Part shown: in pieces, positions 1 through 8,856 of the stretch
How positions within the stretch are numbered: position 1 is the stretch's first letter
Layout of the letters: every line of letters begins with the position of its first letter
Assembly (NCBI GenBank): GCA_021777335.1
Contig: JAJYDT010000008.1
Coordinates: 1 to 62,154, forward strand
Length of the DNA: 62,154 nt
Source of the DNA: Pseudomonadota bacterium
Lineage (GTDB): Bacteria; Pseudomonadota; Gammaproteobacteria; Acidiferrobacterales; Acidiferrobacteraceae
Reading direction: 5' to 3'
Translations under genes and position numbers: made by a program
The notes under the pieces: model-generated
What the model saw: only the letters and a program-made list of their open reading frames with translations
Database searches by the model: none
Told to the model about the DNA's origin: nothing

Positions 1-237
1 TATAAAACCCGCGAGGAGCGCGCCGCGCATCTGCTCTATTTCGTGATCAAGAACCATCCGTTTGCCGACGGCAACAAACGCTCCGGCGCCTTTCTGTTTC
101 TGCTCTATTTGCGCCAGGAGGGCATGCACCTGACCTTTCAGAGCTTCTGGACGCGATTCCAGCCTTTGGCACGTCCATCTAGTTGTGCCAGGTCGCATAT
201 TATGTTCAGCAAGCGGCGCATTAGAAAAATCCCATGA
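1..237 (+). pseudogene. Fic/DOC (RhuM-type) protein, 3' remnant, 5' end outside window
   Basis: The frame is open from base 1 and stops at 235-237. The first ~50 codons carry a textbook Fic core, HPFADGNKRSG, preceded by a helix typical of the C-terminal Fic domain of RhuM-like proteins. Fic enzymes transfer AMP or related groups onto proteins; the His and the Asp-Gly-Asn-Lys-Arg loop are the catalytic and phosphate-binding residues, and all are present. After about HLTF (near base 138) the sequence stops looking like the family: the expected C-terminal helices are missing and the tail is Arg/Ser-rich. The frame runs 17 bp into the 3' end of the convergent PBP1A gene. I read it as a gene whose 3' end was lost by rearrangement. 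An intact upstream part cannot be judged from this window. Confidence 0.6.
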
Positions 238-2737
238 ACGCATGAATGAGATTTATCGCTGGCAATTTTCGCGATGTCTTTGGCGGAAGATAGCCGGCCA
301 GGAAATATCCCATACGCCCTTTATGCCGGGAGTCCGTTAGGGTACCGGTTTTCGGATTATAACGGGCGCGTACGATATTGAGGGGCCGTGGGAAACGTAG
401 GTTGGCCTGACCGCGGAGCGCGATTTTCATATAGTGAATCCAAATAGGAAGAGCCTCGCGGGCTCCTGCCGCCGACTTGCCCATACTTTTGTTATTATCG
501 TAACCGACCCAGACTGTGGTAACGATTTTTGGGTTGTAACCAGTGAACCAGGCGTTATTCTCAGTATTGGTGGTGCCAGTCTTGCCAGCGAGATCGCGGC
601 GATGGAGGATTTGGGCGGCGATGCCGGTGCCGGAGCGGATCACGCGTTCCATCATGCGCGTCAGCAAAAAGGCCACGCCAGGGGGGGTCGCGGCGGCGGT
701 ACCGAGTGGTGGCGGCGCATAACCCAAAGGGCAGCCGTACAAGGACATGCGCCGGCCAGTTGCGGTCCGTATGAGCGAGATCAGGTAAGGCGTTGGGAGG
801 AAGCCACCGCTTGAAAAAGTGGCATAGCCACGGGCGATTTGCATGGGTGTAAAGTCGCCAGAACCCAGTACCATGGAGGGGACTTCAGGGATCTGTTTTT
901 TTGGGAAACCCATGCGATGCACATAGGCGGCAGCGTAGGGGATGCCAATATGCAGAAGCAGACGCACGCTCGGGACGTTGTGTGAGTCGGCAAGATCCTG
1001 CCACACGGGGAATGGGGTCTTGGAAAAAGTGTTGCTGTAATTCGTGGGACGATAGATGTGCCCGTTGGGCAATCGGACGGCCAGCGGCGTATCTTTGATC
1101 AGTGAGACTGGGGTCAGGTAATGAGGGTTGCCGGCGGCTTTCATGGCCGCTCCATCCATGGCCGCGGCATATACAAACGGTTTGAAGCCAGAACCGGGCT
1201 GGCGATAGGCGTATAAGGCTCGATCAAAATGACTGAGTTCGTAGCTAAAGCCGCCGCTCAGGGCCAGAATCGCGCCGCTATGGCTATCGAGTGAGACCAG
1301 AGACCCCTGCACCCGCGGGATCTGAGTCAGTTCCCAACCAGGATTGCGCACATTATGCCAGACACGCGCGCCCCAGATCGGGTTGCCAGTACCCGCACTG
1401 GTAGCAGCTACATAGGGACGTAACCAGATGAGGTCACCGCGCCGAAGAACCTGACTGACAGCGGTCGGTCGGCGGCCGTGTGGTGTCCGACGGGCCCAGG
1501 CTACATCGCGCAAGCCCAGGGTCACAATGCGCTGCCCTTCCAACGACACGCGCGCTTGCCGGAAGCCGCTTGTTAAAACTACACCCCAACGCAGATTGGC
1601 GGGATCATGAGTAGGAAGGCGGGATGGCCGCTGGCCGGCAGCGGCGTGGTACAAGGCCGTACCGCTAAGATGGGCCACCGGACCGTGCCAGATTTTGGGA
1701 TCAAGGCTATCAAGCCCCATGGCGTAGTTCTCGAGCCCTACTGCCATGCTCCGATCCGCCGCGCGCTGGTCGCGGGGATTGATAGTTGTGTAAACGCGCA
1801 GTCCGCGACGATAGGTGAAGTCCGGGCCAAAGCGTTTCGCCAACCACTGCCGAATCCATTCCGTGGCATAAGGGGCAATATTGTTTGCTGGTGCGTGATA
1901 GTCGGTGCGGACCGGCTGCGCCAGTGCGGTTATGAGCGCACGATGGGTGATGTAGCCGCGCACCGCCATGCGATGCAAGACATAATTCCGGCGCAGGCGG
2001 GCGAGTTTCGGATCTTTGATCGGATTGAAGACTGAAGGGGCCGCAGGCAGTCCCGCCAGTACCGCGATATCTGCTAAAGACAGTTGATTTATATTTTTTC
2101 CATAGTACGTATGGGCGGCGGCCTGTACGCCATAGGCACCCTGACCCAGATAAATTTTGTTGAGGTAAAGGTCCAGAATCTGTGATCGTGTGAGGTCGGC
2201 GGCAAGCTTATAGGCGAGCAGAATCTCGGCTACCTTGCGGGTAATGGTCTTTTGAGGGGTCAGATAGAAGTTGCGCGCCACCTGTTCCGTGATGGTACTT
2301 GCCCCCTGCGCTGGCGCCATGTTTATAAGATCTACGAAGGCAGCGCGAACAATACCAGGATAGCTTACCGGATAATAGAGTGGATTATGACTATAAAAAT
2401 GCGCGTTCTCTGCCGCGATGAAGGCATCCTGTACCGTCTGTGGGATCTTGCTGAGCGGCAGGGCATAACGGATCTGCGGGCCTATGACCTGCAGTAATTG
2501 ACCATTGTCAGCATAGATCCTTAGAGGTTCTTCAGGGTGCCAGTTCTGCAATGCACTGACTGCTGGTAACTGTCGCCAGAGCCACCACGTCCATACACCG
2601 GTGCCGACAATGAAATTGACACCAACCAGAATAGAGACCAGCGCTAACCAAAAGCGCCAATGACGGCGTGGTCGTGTGATTGGAGGTGATGTCGGTGTGG
2701 TCACTGGGTCCCTAAACCCCTGAAGCCCGATCGCCAT
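221..2737 (-). CDS. mrcA: Penicillin-binding protein 1A, bifunctional transglycosylase/transpeptidase
   Basis: An 838-residue class A PBP that polymerises and cross-links peptidoglycan. There is one N-terminal membrane anchor (about residues 28-50), then a GT51 domain with GASTITEQ, RKVAE, ILDLYLN and RRNYVL motifs. The transpeptidase domain has SGFK as the active-site SxxK, SHN as the SxN motif and KTGTT. Length and order match MrcA/PonA. Motif 1 of the glycosyltransferase is unusual: the catalytic Glu is kept but the following Asp is Asn (ENAHFYSH), and the usual His-x-Gly is replaced by an insertion, NPLYYPVSY. The gene stands alone, with the Fic remnant at its 3' end and a gene-poor stretch upstream. 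Confidence 0.93.
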   Translation of the reverse strand: MAIGLQGFRDPVTTPTSPPITRPRRHWRFWLALVSILVGVNFIVGTGVWTWWLWRQLPAVSALQNWHPEEPLRIYADNGQLLQVIGPQIRYALPLSKIPQTVQDAFIAAENAHFYSHNPLYYPVSYPGIVRAAFVDLINMAPAQGASTITEQVARNFYLTPQKTITRKVAEILLAYKLAADLTRSQILDLYLNKIYLGQGAYGVQAAAHTYYGKNINQLSLADIAVLAGLPAAPSVFNPIKDPKLARLRRNYVLHRMAVRGYITHRALITALAQPVRTDYHAPANNIAPYATEWIRQWLAKRFGPDFTYRRGLRVYTTINPRDQRAADRSMAVGLENYAMGLDSLDPKIWHGPVAHLSGTALYHAAAGQRPSRLPTHDPANLRWGVVLTSGFRQARVSLEGQRIVTLGLRDVAWARRTPHGRRPTAVSQVLRRGDLIWLRPYVAATSAGTGNPIWGARVWHNVRNPGWELTQIPRVQGSLVSLDSHSGAILALSGGFSYELSHFDRALYAYRQPGSGFKPFVYAAAMDGAAMKAAGNPHYLTPVSLIKDTPLAVRLPNGHIYRPTNYSNTFSKTPFPVWQDLADSHNVPSVRLLLHIGIPYAAAYVHRMGFPKKQIPEVPSMVLGSGDFTPMQIARGYATFSSGGFLPTPYLISLIRTATGRRMSLYGCPLGYAPPPLGTAAATPPGVAFLLTRMMERVIRSGTGIAAQILHRRDLAGKTGTTNTENNAWFTGYNPKIVTTVWVGYDNNKSMGKSAAGAREALPIWIHYMKIALRGQANLRFPRPLNIVRARYNPKTGTLTDSRHKGRMGYFLAGYLPPKTSRKLPAINLIHAFMGFF

Positions 2738-3602
2738 GTGTCTGCCGGGACGCCACGCGGCTGGTGGCCCGTCGATACATTTGCGACGTACATGCCGATG
2801 ATTCCATAGTGTATCAACAGCTGTGTTGGCTTATGAAAGACGGGTCTCACAAAACTGGTTATTGGTGTCATGGACATCAATGAGGTTACGCACTAAGGAG
2901 GCAATAGATCTGCGGCCCACGACGGGGGCGCGACGCCCGGACCCCCCTTTTGGCAGCAGCGGATACAGCGAAATGGCCGGAGAGTGTTTAGCGGGACTGT
3001 CGGCCAGTCGCGAATCTGGCCGGCCTCGAAATCCGTGTGGATGCCAGAAAGAATCCCGGAGAATGCCCCGATCACCTCCTGAAAATGGTTGCCCTTTTCG
3101 CGTAAACATCTCATCGGCATCTATATCTGAGTTGTGCATGGAGCTGGTCGCATTATTAGGGATAAGAGTGGAATGCCAGCCAATACCACGAGTTTAACCG
3201 ATATGCAGGACGGGTGCGCCATCGGACGAGCCGCATTTGCGCTGCCCAAACAGGATACACCCGATGCGCCATATCCTGTCTCGGCGATGCGTATGATTCA
3301 GGATGTACATAAGCCGGTCCGGTGGTAACACAGATCAGCTGGGAGCATGCATGGCCAAGGTACTCCAAGGGTTGTAACCAAGCCCAAGCGGGGAGCGCAC
3401 GACAGGCCCCGTCAGACCCGTCGTGCGCTCCCCGGGCAAGCTGGAGGAGCCTGCCCGTCTCTGGTCGCTTCGCGGGCCGCTCAATCCTGCTGCTAGCTGA
3501 TCTAGTCTAGTGTTCGAGGCCGGGGCGAAGAGGACGCGTCCGAACTTGTGGGCAACGATTATGTGACATCGTTTCAGACCGATTTAGCAGCCATGACAAT
3601 CA
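2738..3602. other. Gene-poor stretch upstream of PBP1A
   Basis: About 860 bp without a convincing gene. Small open frames exist on both strands (up to ~124 codons), but none has a recognisable domain, a good ribosome binding site or a composition like its neighbours. The distinct structure is the 15-bp inverted repeat at 3389-3434, described separately. The PBP1A promoter should lie just above 2737; I see no strong sigma-70 match. Confidence 0.6.
3389..3434. repeat. Perfect 15-bp inverted repeat (hairpin)
   Basis: CGGGGAGCGCACGAC at 3389-3403 is repeated in exact inverse at 3420-3434, with a 16-nt loop. No T-run follows on either strand, so it is not a standard intrinsic terminator. It lies about 170 bp downstream of the DUF3604 stop, in otherwise featureless DNA. 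The right arm extends to a 14-mer that also occurs at 4341-4354 and 49339-49352. It could be a REP-like unit, an RNA-stabilising hairpin or a protein site. Confidence 0.7.
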
Positions 3603-5990
3603 CTACTCGAACTCGATGAATAACGCTGATGTCCATACCTTGGCATCATCCACCTGTCTGCCAAAGATATACACTGGACGGAAGCCATGTGGACCGTTTC
3701 TCGGTTCGATCTCGATATGGCCAAACACATCGCGTGGGGCCGGCAGCTCGCTCATGCGCTCGAACGCGAGGAACATCTCTAGACCAGGGAGCTCTTGATG
3801 CAGCCGGGCGGATTTCAGGAGATCGGCGCCCGTAATTTCCCATGAAAAGGTGGGACAGTGCACGAATGGATTGCCTTTGAGGGGATCACCGACCTTGACG
3901 TATCCATCGATAGTTCCCTGGACACGCAGTGTGGTATGAGCCAGATCCGAGATGTCGATCTCAATTGCGTCCACGTCACCATAGGTATCGCTCTTAAAAC
4001 CGATCTGTGTCTGGCCTTCGCGCCAACAGGTTTCCTCGATGTGTTCAAAACCACGCCCGGTGAAGTGATTGATCACGCCGCCTGTGACGGTGATGACGCC
4101 TTTCCACGCGGCCCAGCGGTAGCGGTCCTTGATGCGGGCGCCGCCCCAGCGGAGGCGGATCTTGCGTTCCGAGTAGCCTAGTTCCCGTTGTAGGTCCCGA
4201 CGCCAGATGGGGCCGGTGTGATCGTAGGCCACGATCTCATCCCAGCCGACATCGCCTAGGAAACGATATTCAATGATCGCCGGACCCTTGTGACGGAACT
4301 CGTCGCCCTGAATATGCTGGCCGCAGCGACTCAGTCCAACCGTGCGCTCCCCGGTGCTCGCAAACGTATGGCGTGCGCGCAGGGCTTTGGCCACCTCCTT
4401 TCGTGTCAGAGCCGTCGCCAGCACGCCAGATATGCCACCTTTGGTACCGAATACGGCGGTGCCCGGTACACCGCCCCCACAGCGTCCGCGGTGCTCGTCG
4501 CCAGCCATGGATGCGCCAAGTTTATAGCCCCGCTCGATCGCTTCCTGATAGAGCCAGCCAAAATGTCCCCAAGACGAACCGATCTCGATCAGGCGTTCCA
4601 ATACTGGATAGTGCCAGTCAAGGATACATCGTCGGCCACCGACATGCGGGATCAGTAGATGTCCCTCGGGATCGGCGGCGTACGCTGCCCATAATTCTTC
4701 CAAAGGCCAGGCGCCCGGCTCGATTGTTGTGGCAGCACCCATGTCCTCGTTCCACTCGAACGACCGTACATGCTCGCCGGTTTTAAGGTAGGGGAATTGC
4801 GGTGTGCCTCCATGCAGAAATACCACATTATGGTCACCGCCTGCGCAGGAACTTCCGCACCACTCAGTGCCCGGGAATGCCACAAAATGATGCTCCGTGT
4901 TGATGTCCCGGATCAGGTCGACCGTCCGGTCCCATTTCTGCTGGGTAATGTTGAAATCATTATGGGAGAACGCGAGGATATCGAGTCCGGAAACATCGCG
5001 CCCATAGGTGAGATTATAAGTAGTGCTGTTTGTACCAATGGTATCTTCTGAATGAACGTGCAGATCAGAATAGTAAATACGCGGAGCGTCGAGTTTCTCC
5101 TCAATCGTCACATAAAAGATTTTTGGCGGGACCAAAGGCCGGTTGACCAGCCATGCACTGACGACAAGTTCTCCGGGCTGGTCGGCAGGCAAGTCCTCAA
5201 GCGTGAGTATCGACCACCCCTTAGCTGCCAAGGTCGCCTGCTTTTCATACACGGATTGACCATTCAGGCTGGCAGTTATGGCAATTCGTTCCGGACGGTT
5301 CCAGCAGGTATTACCCCAGATATCTTCAGCGCGCACACGCAACGGGAATGTCGTACCTACGCGCACCAGACGCGAGGCAGTTATGACAAGTTGGGCCGGA
5401 AGGCCTGGGACAACCTGGATAACGAGGTCGCCTGGTATCGTTGCAGCACGTGACGAACCGAGCGGGTCCACATAACAGCGGATCCTGAAGTTCTCCTCCA
5501 CGAAAGTCTGGACCCGCGTACCGGCGCCGCCGAAGCGGCGGTCTCCGAGACGAATAATGATATGGTCACCGGCCTTGAGGTAGCCGTCGACCGTATCGAT
5601 GATCACCGCTTTCTGAAATGGACGCTCATGACCTTTCTGGTCAAAACGAATCTTAAGCGATTGCACCGTAGCTGGACTTTGGCCGGTGGCTAACGGGCCC
5701 GCATGATATTCTGCCGATATATAATTGGCGCTTTTGGGATCAGTTGTTTGGAATAAGGCCCAGTCGGAATAAAACCGAAATGTGGCTTTGAACCATGAGC
5801 CGTCTGCCATCCCTGAAGCACCAAGCTCATAATCAAGAATGATTTCCTGCCATGAGCCTGCAACAATTTCTGTCACATTGCAGGTGACCTTGCCCAAGAA
5901 TGCCATATCCTTGGTCCGGCCGTACAACCCCACTGGAGCGGTATAGTGGCCAAGCCGTTTTTTAAGCTCATTTTCAGTCATCTTTTTCAT
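3603..5990 (-). CDS. DUF3604-family protein, putative PHP-type metallohydrolase
   Basis: A 795-residue protein of the DUF3604 family; no exact reaction is established from sequence. Residues 1-300 look like beta-sandwich modules. The metal-site region begins with DLHVH (about 309-313), followed by SHND (342-345), GTEW (374-377), GGDHN (384-388) and a later PHVGGRR, a pattern of His/Asp residues like the PHP phosphoesterase fold. No signal peptide is seen, so it is probably cytoplasmic. The start has GGAG 8 nt upstream. It lies 203 bp behind the DASS transporter on the same strand, which suggests that it acts on the imported compound. It could be a phosphoesterase or another hydrolase. Confidence 0.8.
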   Translation of the reverse strand: MKKMTENELKKRLGHYTAPVGLYGRTKDMAFLGKVTCNVTEIVAGSWQEIILDYELGASGMADGSWFKATFRFYSDWALFQTTDPKSANYISAEYHAGPLATGQSPATVQSLKIRFDQKGHERPFQKAVIIDTVDGYLKAGDHIIIRLGDRRFGGAGTRVQTFVEENFRIRCYVDPLGSSRAATIPGDLVIQVVPGLPAQLVITASRLVRVGTTFPLRVRAEDIWGNTCWNRPERIAITASLNGQSVYEKQATLAAKGWSILTLEDLPADQPGELVVSAWLVNRPLVPPKIFYVTIEEKLDAPRIYYSDLHVHSEDTIGTNSTTYNLTYGRDVSGLDILAFSHNDFNITQQKWDRTVDLIRDINTEHHFVAFPGTEWCGSSCAGGDHNVVFLHGGTPQFPYLKTGEHVRSFEWNEDMGAATTIEPGAWPLEELWAAYAADPEGHLLIPHVGGRRCILDWHYPVLERLIEIGSSWGHFGWLYQEAIERGYKLGASMAGDEHRGRCGGGVPGTAVFGTKGGISGVLATALTRKEVAKALRARHTFASTGERTVGLSRCGQHIQGDEFRHKGPAIIEYRFLGDVGWDEIVAYDHTGPIWRRDLQRELGYSERKIRLRWGGARIKDRYRWAAWKGVITVTGGVINHFTGRGFEHIEETCWREGQTQIGFKSDTYGDVDAIEIDISDLAHTTLRVQGTIDGYVKVGDPLKGNPFVHCPTFSWEITGADLLKSARLHQELPGLEMFLAFERMSELPAPRDVFGHIEIEPRNGPHGFRPVYIFGRQVDDAKVWTSALFIEFE

Positions 5991-6193
5991 CTGGGGATCT
6001 CCACTGAATTATTGCCTTTCGGGAAGGTGGCGAACTTAGATCGTGTTGATCGCCACTAATCCGGACCGGCAGCCTCTGCGGTCTTGACAGAACACAACGG
6101 TGCCCAGTACCGCAAGTCCATCGCGCCAACTCCAACATCAGTCATTACATCCATTCGTGACAACCTGGCCACGATGATCGATACGGCTCGCTG

Positions 6194-7648
6194 TTATAAC
6201 GGAAACCCAATCAACTTAAGCCAGACTGGTTGCACCGCGATCACGTAGATATTCGCAATCACTGTAAGTGGAGCACCGAATTTGATCGCGTCCCATCCGG
6301 AAGTGTCGGATGCGCTCCAGGCGATGAGAAAGGCGGTAATCGATATGGGGAGAAAAAACGCGTACTGCATGCAGTTGATGATTACCAGAGAAAACGGCAA
6401 AACGTTGACGTGCAGGGCCTGTGCCAAGCCCACTGTTAGCGGCACGAATGCCGCACCCGCCGCTACCGCGCTGACGATCCCGGCTCTGGGAATATGGAAT
6501 GCGAATACGAGGAGGAACAGCACAGCAAGTATAGGCAACCCCGAGTCTTTGATGGGCCCGATGACCCCGTGCGCGAGCCATGTCACCGTGCCGGACCCGT
6601 AAAGTACGGTCCCAAGGGAAATGGCTCCCCCGAGCAGCATGAGCACATCCCATAGCATGTACTTGTCGACGACATCGAATTTGATGCCGCTCCATGGTAC
6701 GAACATCATTGTCCCGGCAAGCAGGGCTGTCATGCCGGGTTTGATCCATCCGGTGATCCAGAATGTCATGCCGACAGCAAGACACAGGATTGCCCAGATC
6801 TCAGGCCAGGTGATTGGACCCAATTCGTTCTTCATCTGGGACATTCCCGCGCCGATACCTGGTATGTCGAGATTCCTGAGCTTGAAATACCAGATCACGT
6901 AGAGGTAAGCGATCGGTAGAAGTCCCCACAAAGGCAGATTCAACCAGAACCATTCAGTCCAGGATATGGCAATGTGCTGCGTGGTTCTGAGGTAAGCAAC
7001 GAGGATCAGATTGGGAAATGCGCTGGTCAGCATTAGTGGCCCTATGAAGAGCGGAAAGAGACCTGCGATCAGATAGAGTACCGCGGTGTTTATCCGCTTG
7101 ACCTCGGGCAGATGCTCCTTACCTTCCATGAAGGAAGCCACCCCTTTGCAACAAGGCAGGAACATGGCGCTCTCATTGACTACCGGCAAAAATGGTTGGG
7201 TTACCACCTCTGCCAAGCACAGGCCCAGCAATACTTTCGTGACCCGGCTTGATTTCATCGCTGAAGCTACTGTCAGCGTGATTCTTTTTCCGAGTAGTGT
7301 GCCCATCATGACGGAGGCAATGATGAACGCGCCCGCCGCGAGAAAGAAAATGTCGGTATTGAACGCGTGAAAAGCTTCAGGAATCTTGATGCCTGCGAAG
7401 ACCACAAGGAGTAACGGTGACGCCAGACCGACGATGGCCTTGGGCAGCGCGCTGGTTACCATGCACACGATAAACCAGAGAAAGACACCCAGGACGGTTT
7501 GGGCGCTGGCTGTCAGCCCAGGTATCCTGGGTCCGAAATGCAGGGAAAACATCACTCCGAAAGCGAGTATAAGCCCGGCAGTTTGGCGCCACCTGGCTGA
7601 TCGCGATGTTTCGATAGAATCCACGCCTGCCACATCTGGACTGTTCAT
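6194..7648 (-). CDS. DASS (SLC13) family anion/dicarboxylate transporter
   Basis: A 484-residue inner-membrane protein with about 11-12 hydrophobic segments, matching divalent anion:sodium symporters (CitT/SdcS type) in length and layout. Signature-like positions include VNESAMFLP in the first half and the AFPNLILV segment where the family has its SNT-type motif. The substrate could be a dicarboxylate, tricarboxylate, sulfonate or sulfate and cannot be told from sequence. The start is well supported: AAGGAGG lies 5 nt upstream of the ATG at 7648. It heads a likely two-gene unit with the DUF3604 gene and is divergent from a Crp/Fnr regulator gene. Confidence 0.88.
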   Translation of the reverse strand: MNSPDVAGVDSIETSRSARWRQTAGLILAFGVMFSLHFGPRIPGLTASAQTVLGVFLWFIVCMVTSALPKAIVGLASPLLLVVFAGIKIPEAFHAFNTDIFFLAAGAFIIASVMMGTLLGKRITLTVASAMKSSRVTKVLLGLCLAEVVTQPFLPVVNESAMFLPCCKGVASFMEGKEHLPEVKRINTAVLYLIAGLFPLFIGPLMLTSAFPNLILVAYLRTTQHIAISWTEWFWLNLPLWGLLPIAYLYVIWYFKLRNLDIPGIGAGMSQMKNELGPITWPEIWAILCLAVGMTFWITGWIKPGMTALLAGTMMFVPWSGIKFDVVDKYMLWDVLMLLGGAISLGTVLYGSGTVTWLAHGVIGPIKDSGLPILAVLFLLVFAFHIPRAGIVSAVAAGAAFVPLTVGLAQALHVNVLPFSLVIINCMQYAFFLPISITAFLIAWSASDTSGWDAIKFGAPLTVIANIYVIAVQPVWLKLIGFPL

Positions 7649-7710
7649 GCATCCTCCTTATTGTCGCAATGTGTCGGCGCGACGGGTGATACCCGGCTAA
7701 CTGTTTTATT

Positions 7711-7738
7711 TATTTAAATGAGTGTATACAGAGTCTAA
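7711..7738 (-). promoter_or_regulatory. Candidate sigma-70 promoter for the DASS transporter
   Basis: Read on the reverse strand, TTAGAC (7738-7733) is followed after 16 bp by TAAATA (7716-7711) in the most AT-rich part of the intergenic region. This would start transcription about 55 nt before the transporter ATG. Both hexamers are only moderate matches. Confidence 0.4.
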
Positions 7739-7800
7739 ATAGCCCCGATGTCATCTGGCCGACAGCCCACCGTGTCTTTTCTCGCGATCACGGTGAAATC

Positions 7801-7972
7801 CAGTGTAGCCCGGGAAGGCAGGAAGGCGGGAAGGCTGCTGGTAATGTGGGTGCGTGGCGGGCTCGGCTGACTAAGGTGATAAGATGAGGCACCGGCGCAA
7901 CTGCTTGAACAGGCTCTGGAATGCCATAATATCTTATCGGTAGGCGGGTAGTCGGGATTCCGGGCTACACTG
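7801..7972. repeat. Inverted-repeat pair, REP/MITE-like
   Basis: CAGTGTAGCCCGG at 7801-7813 is matched by its exact inverse at 7960-7972, with 146 bp between. The GTAGCCCGG core with flanking GGATTCCGGG resembles palindromic REP elements scattered in proteobacterial intergenic DNA. No transposase is present. It could be a small non-autonomous element or two opposed REP units. Confidence 0.5.
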
Positions 7973-8026
7973 TCGCTTTCAGTGATTCGCTGCAACCAAG
8001 ATTATTGCTGACACTGGAGGTACGCG

Positions 8027-8746
8027 ATGCTTGTCGGGTACGCCGCAACATCTGTGAATAATAATCCGTTGTGCACCGCACCATCGGATATCATTTCCCG
8101 CATGGACCGCAAGGATCTCAGGGATCTGTTGGATATCGGGACAGTGCGTCACTATAAAAAGGGCGAACTGATCTTTCGAGCAGGCGATCTCGGGGATAAT
8201 ATCCATCTTCTACGTCGGGGCCGAGCCAAGATTTACCAGATCTCTACGCTGGGGCGACAGGTCATCCTGTGGTTTTGTTTTCCAGGCGAGATCTTTGGTC
8301 TGGCCGAGATGGCTACCGGCGCGCGCCGGGTCGTCAATGCACAGGCCTGTGAGAATACCGATACGGTTTGTGTTGCAAGACAACACTTCAGATCGTATAT
8401 CGAGTGCCACGCGAAGGCCGCGTCTTTGGTGACGGAGATATTGTCCTGCCGCCTGCGTGTATCGAGTGATACCTTGGTCAACCTGATTGATGACCATGCC
8501 ATGATCCGCATTATTAAACTGATTCTGCGTCTCGGCACCTGCTATGGGGCCAGAGTGGACGACGAGGTTCACCTGAATGTACGTATGACACACCAGGAAA
8601 TTGCGGACATGGTGGGAGCCACCCGACAGACAGTCACCATGATCTTAAATCAGCTGAAGCGAGATGGGTTGCTCGGTATCAACAACCACCAGATCCACAT
8701 TAAAAAGCGCGACCGGTTGTGCAAAATGGCGCAGTCTGTCTGTTGA
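8027..8746 (+). CDS. Crp/Fnr family transcription regulator
   Basis: A 239-residue regulator. Residues ~30-150 form a cyclic-nucleotide-binding-type beta barrel (GELIFRAGD, then FGLAEMATGARR) joined by a long helix to a C-terminal winged helix-turn-helix (MTHQEIADMVGATRQTV). The cAMP-pocket Arg-Ala/Ser signature is not well kept, and there is no N-terminal FNR cysteine cluster, so the signal is unknown. GGAGG lies 6 nt before the ATG. The gene is divergent from the DASS/DUF3604 pair, making that pair a natural target; this is inferred from position only. Confidence 0.88.
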   Translation: MLVGYAATSVNNNPLCTAPSDIISRMDRKDLRDLLDIGTVRHYKKGELIFRAGDLGDNIHLLRRGRAKIYQISTLGRQVILWFCFPGEIFGLAEMATGARRVVNAQACENTDTVCVARQHFRSYIECHAKAASLVTEILSCRLRVSSDTLVNLIDDHAMIRIIKLILRLGTCYGARVDDEVHLNVRMTHQEIADMVGATRQTVTMILNQLKRDGLLGINNHQIHIKKRDRLCKMAQSVC

Positions 8747-8856
8747 CTGGGCCACGAGGTCTTCATGTGCAGCACTTCGGCCAGGGATTTCTTCGGTTCC
8801 CGACGGGTGCGTTGCCAACGACCCATACTTGGTACAGACCGACCCTGTCGATTGGG

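Larger units (their letters stand above)
7649..8026. other. Divergent intergenic region, transporter versus Crp/Fnr regulator
   Basis: This 378-bp region separates the reverse transporter gene from the forward regulator gene. It holds a possible reverse promoter at 7711-7738, a small inverted repeat CGGGT-GAT-ACCCG near 7683-7695, and the paired REP-like arms at 7801-7813 and 7960-7972. No good copy of the canonical FNR site (TTGAT-N4-ATCAA) or CRP site was found. Short open frames here are not credible genes. Confidence 0.55.

Noticed and set aside
2831-3139. Overlapping reverse frames in the stretch above PBP1A
   Set aside because: Low-complexity, no family match, no ribosome site; a transposase remnant was considered but no motif supports it.
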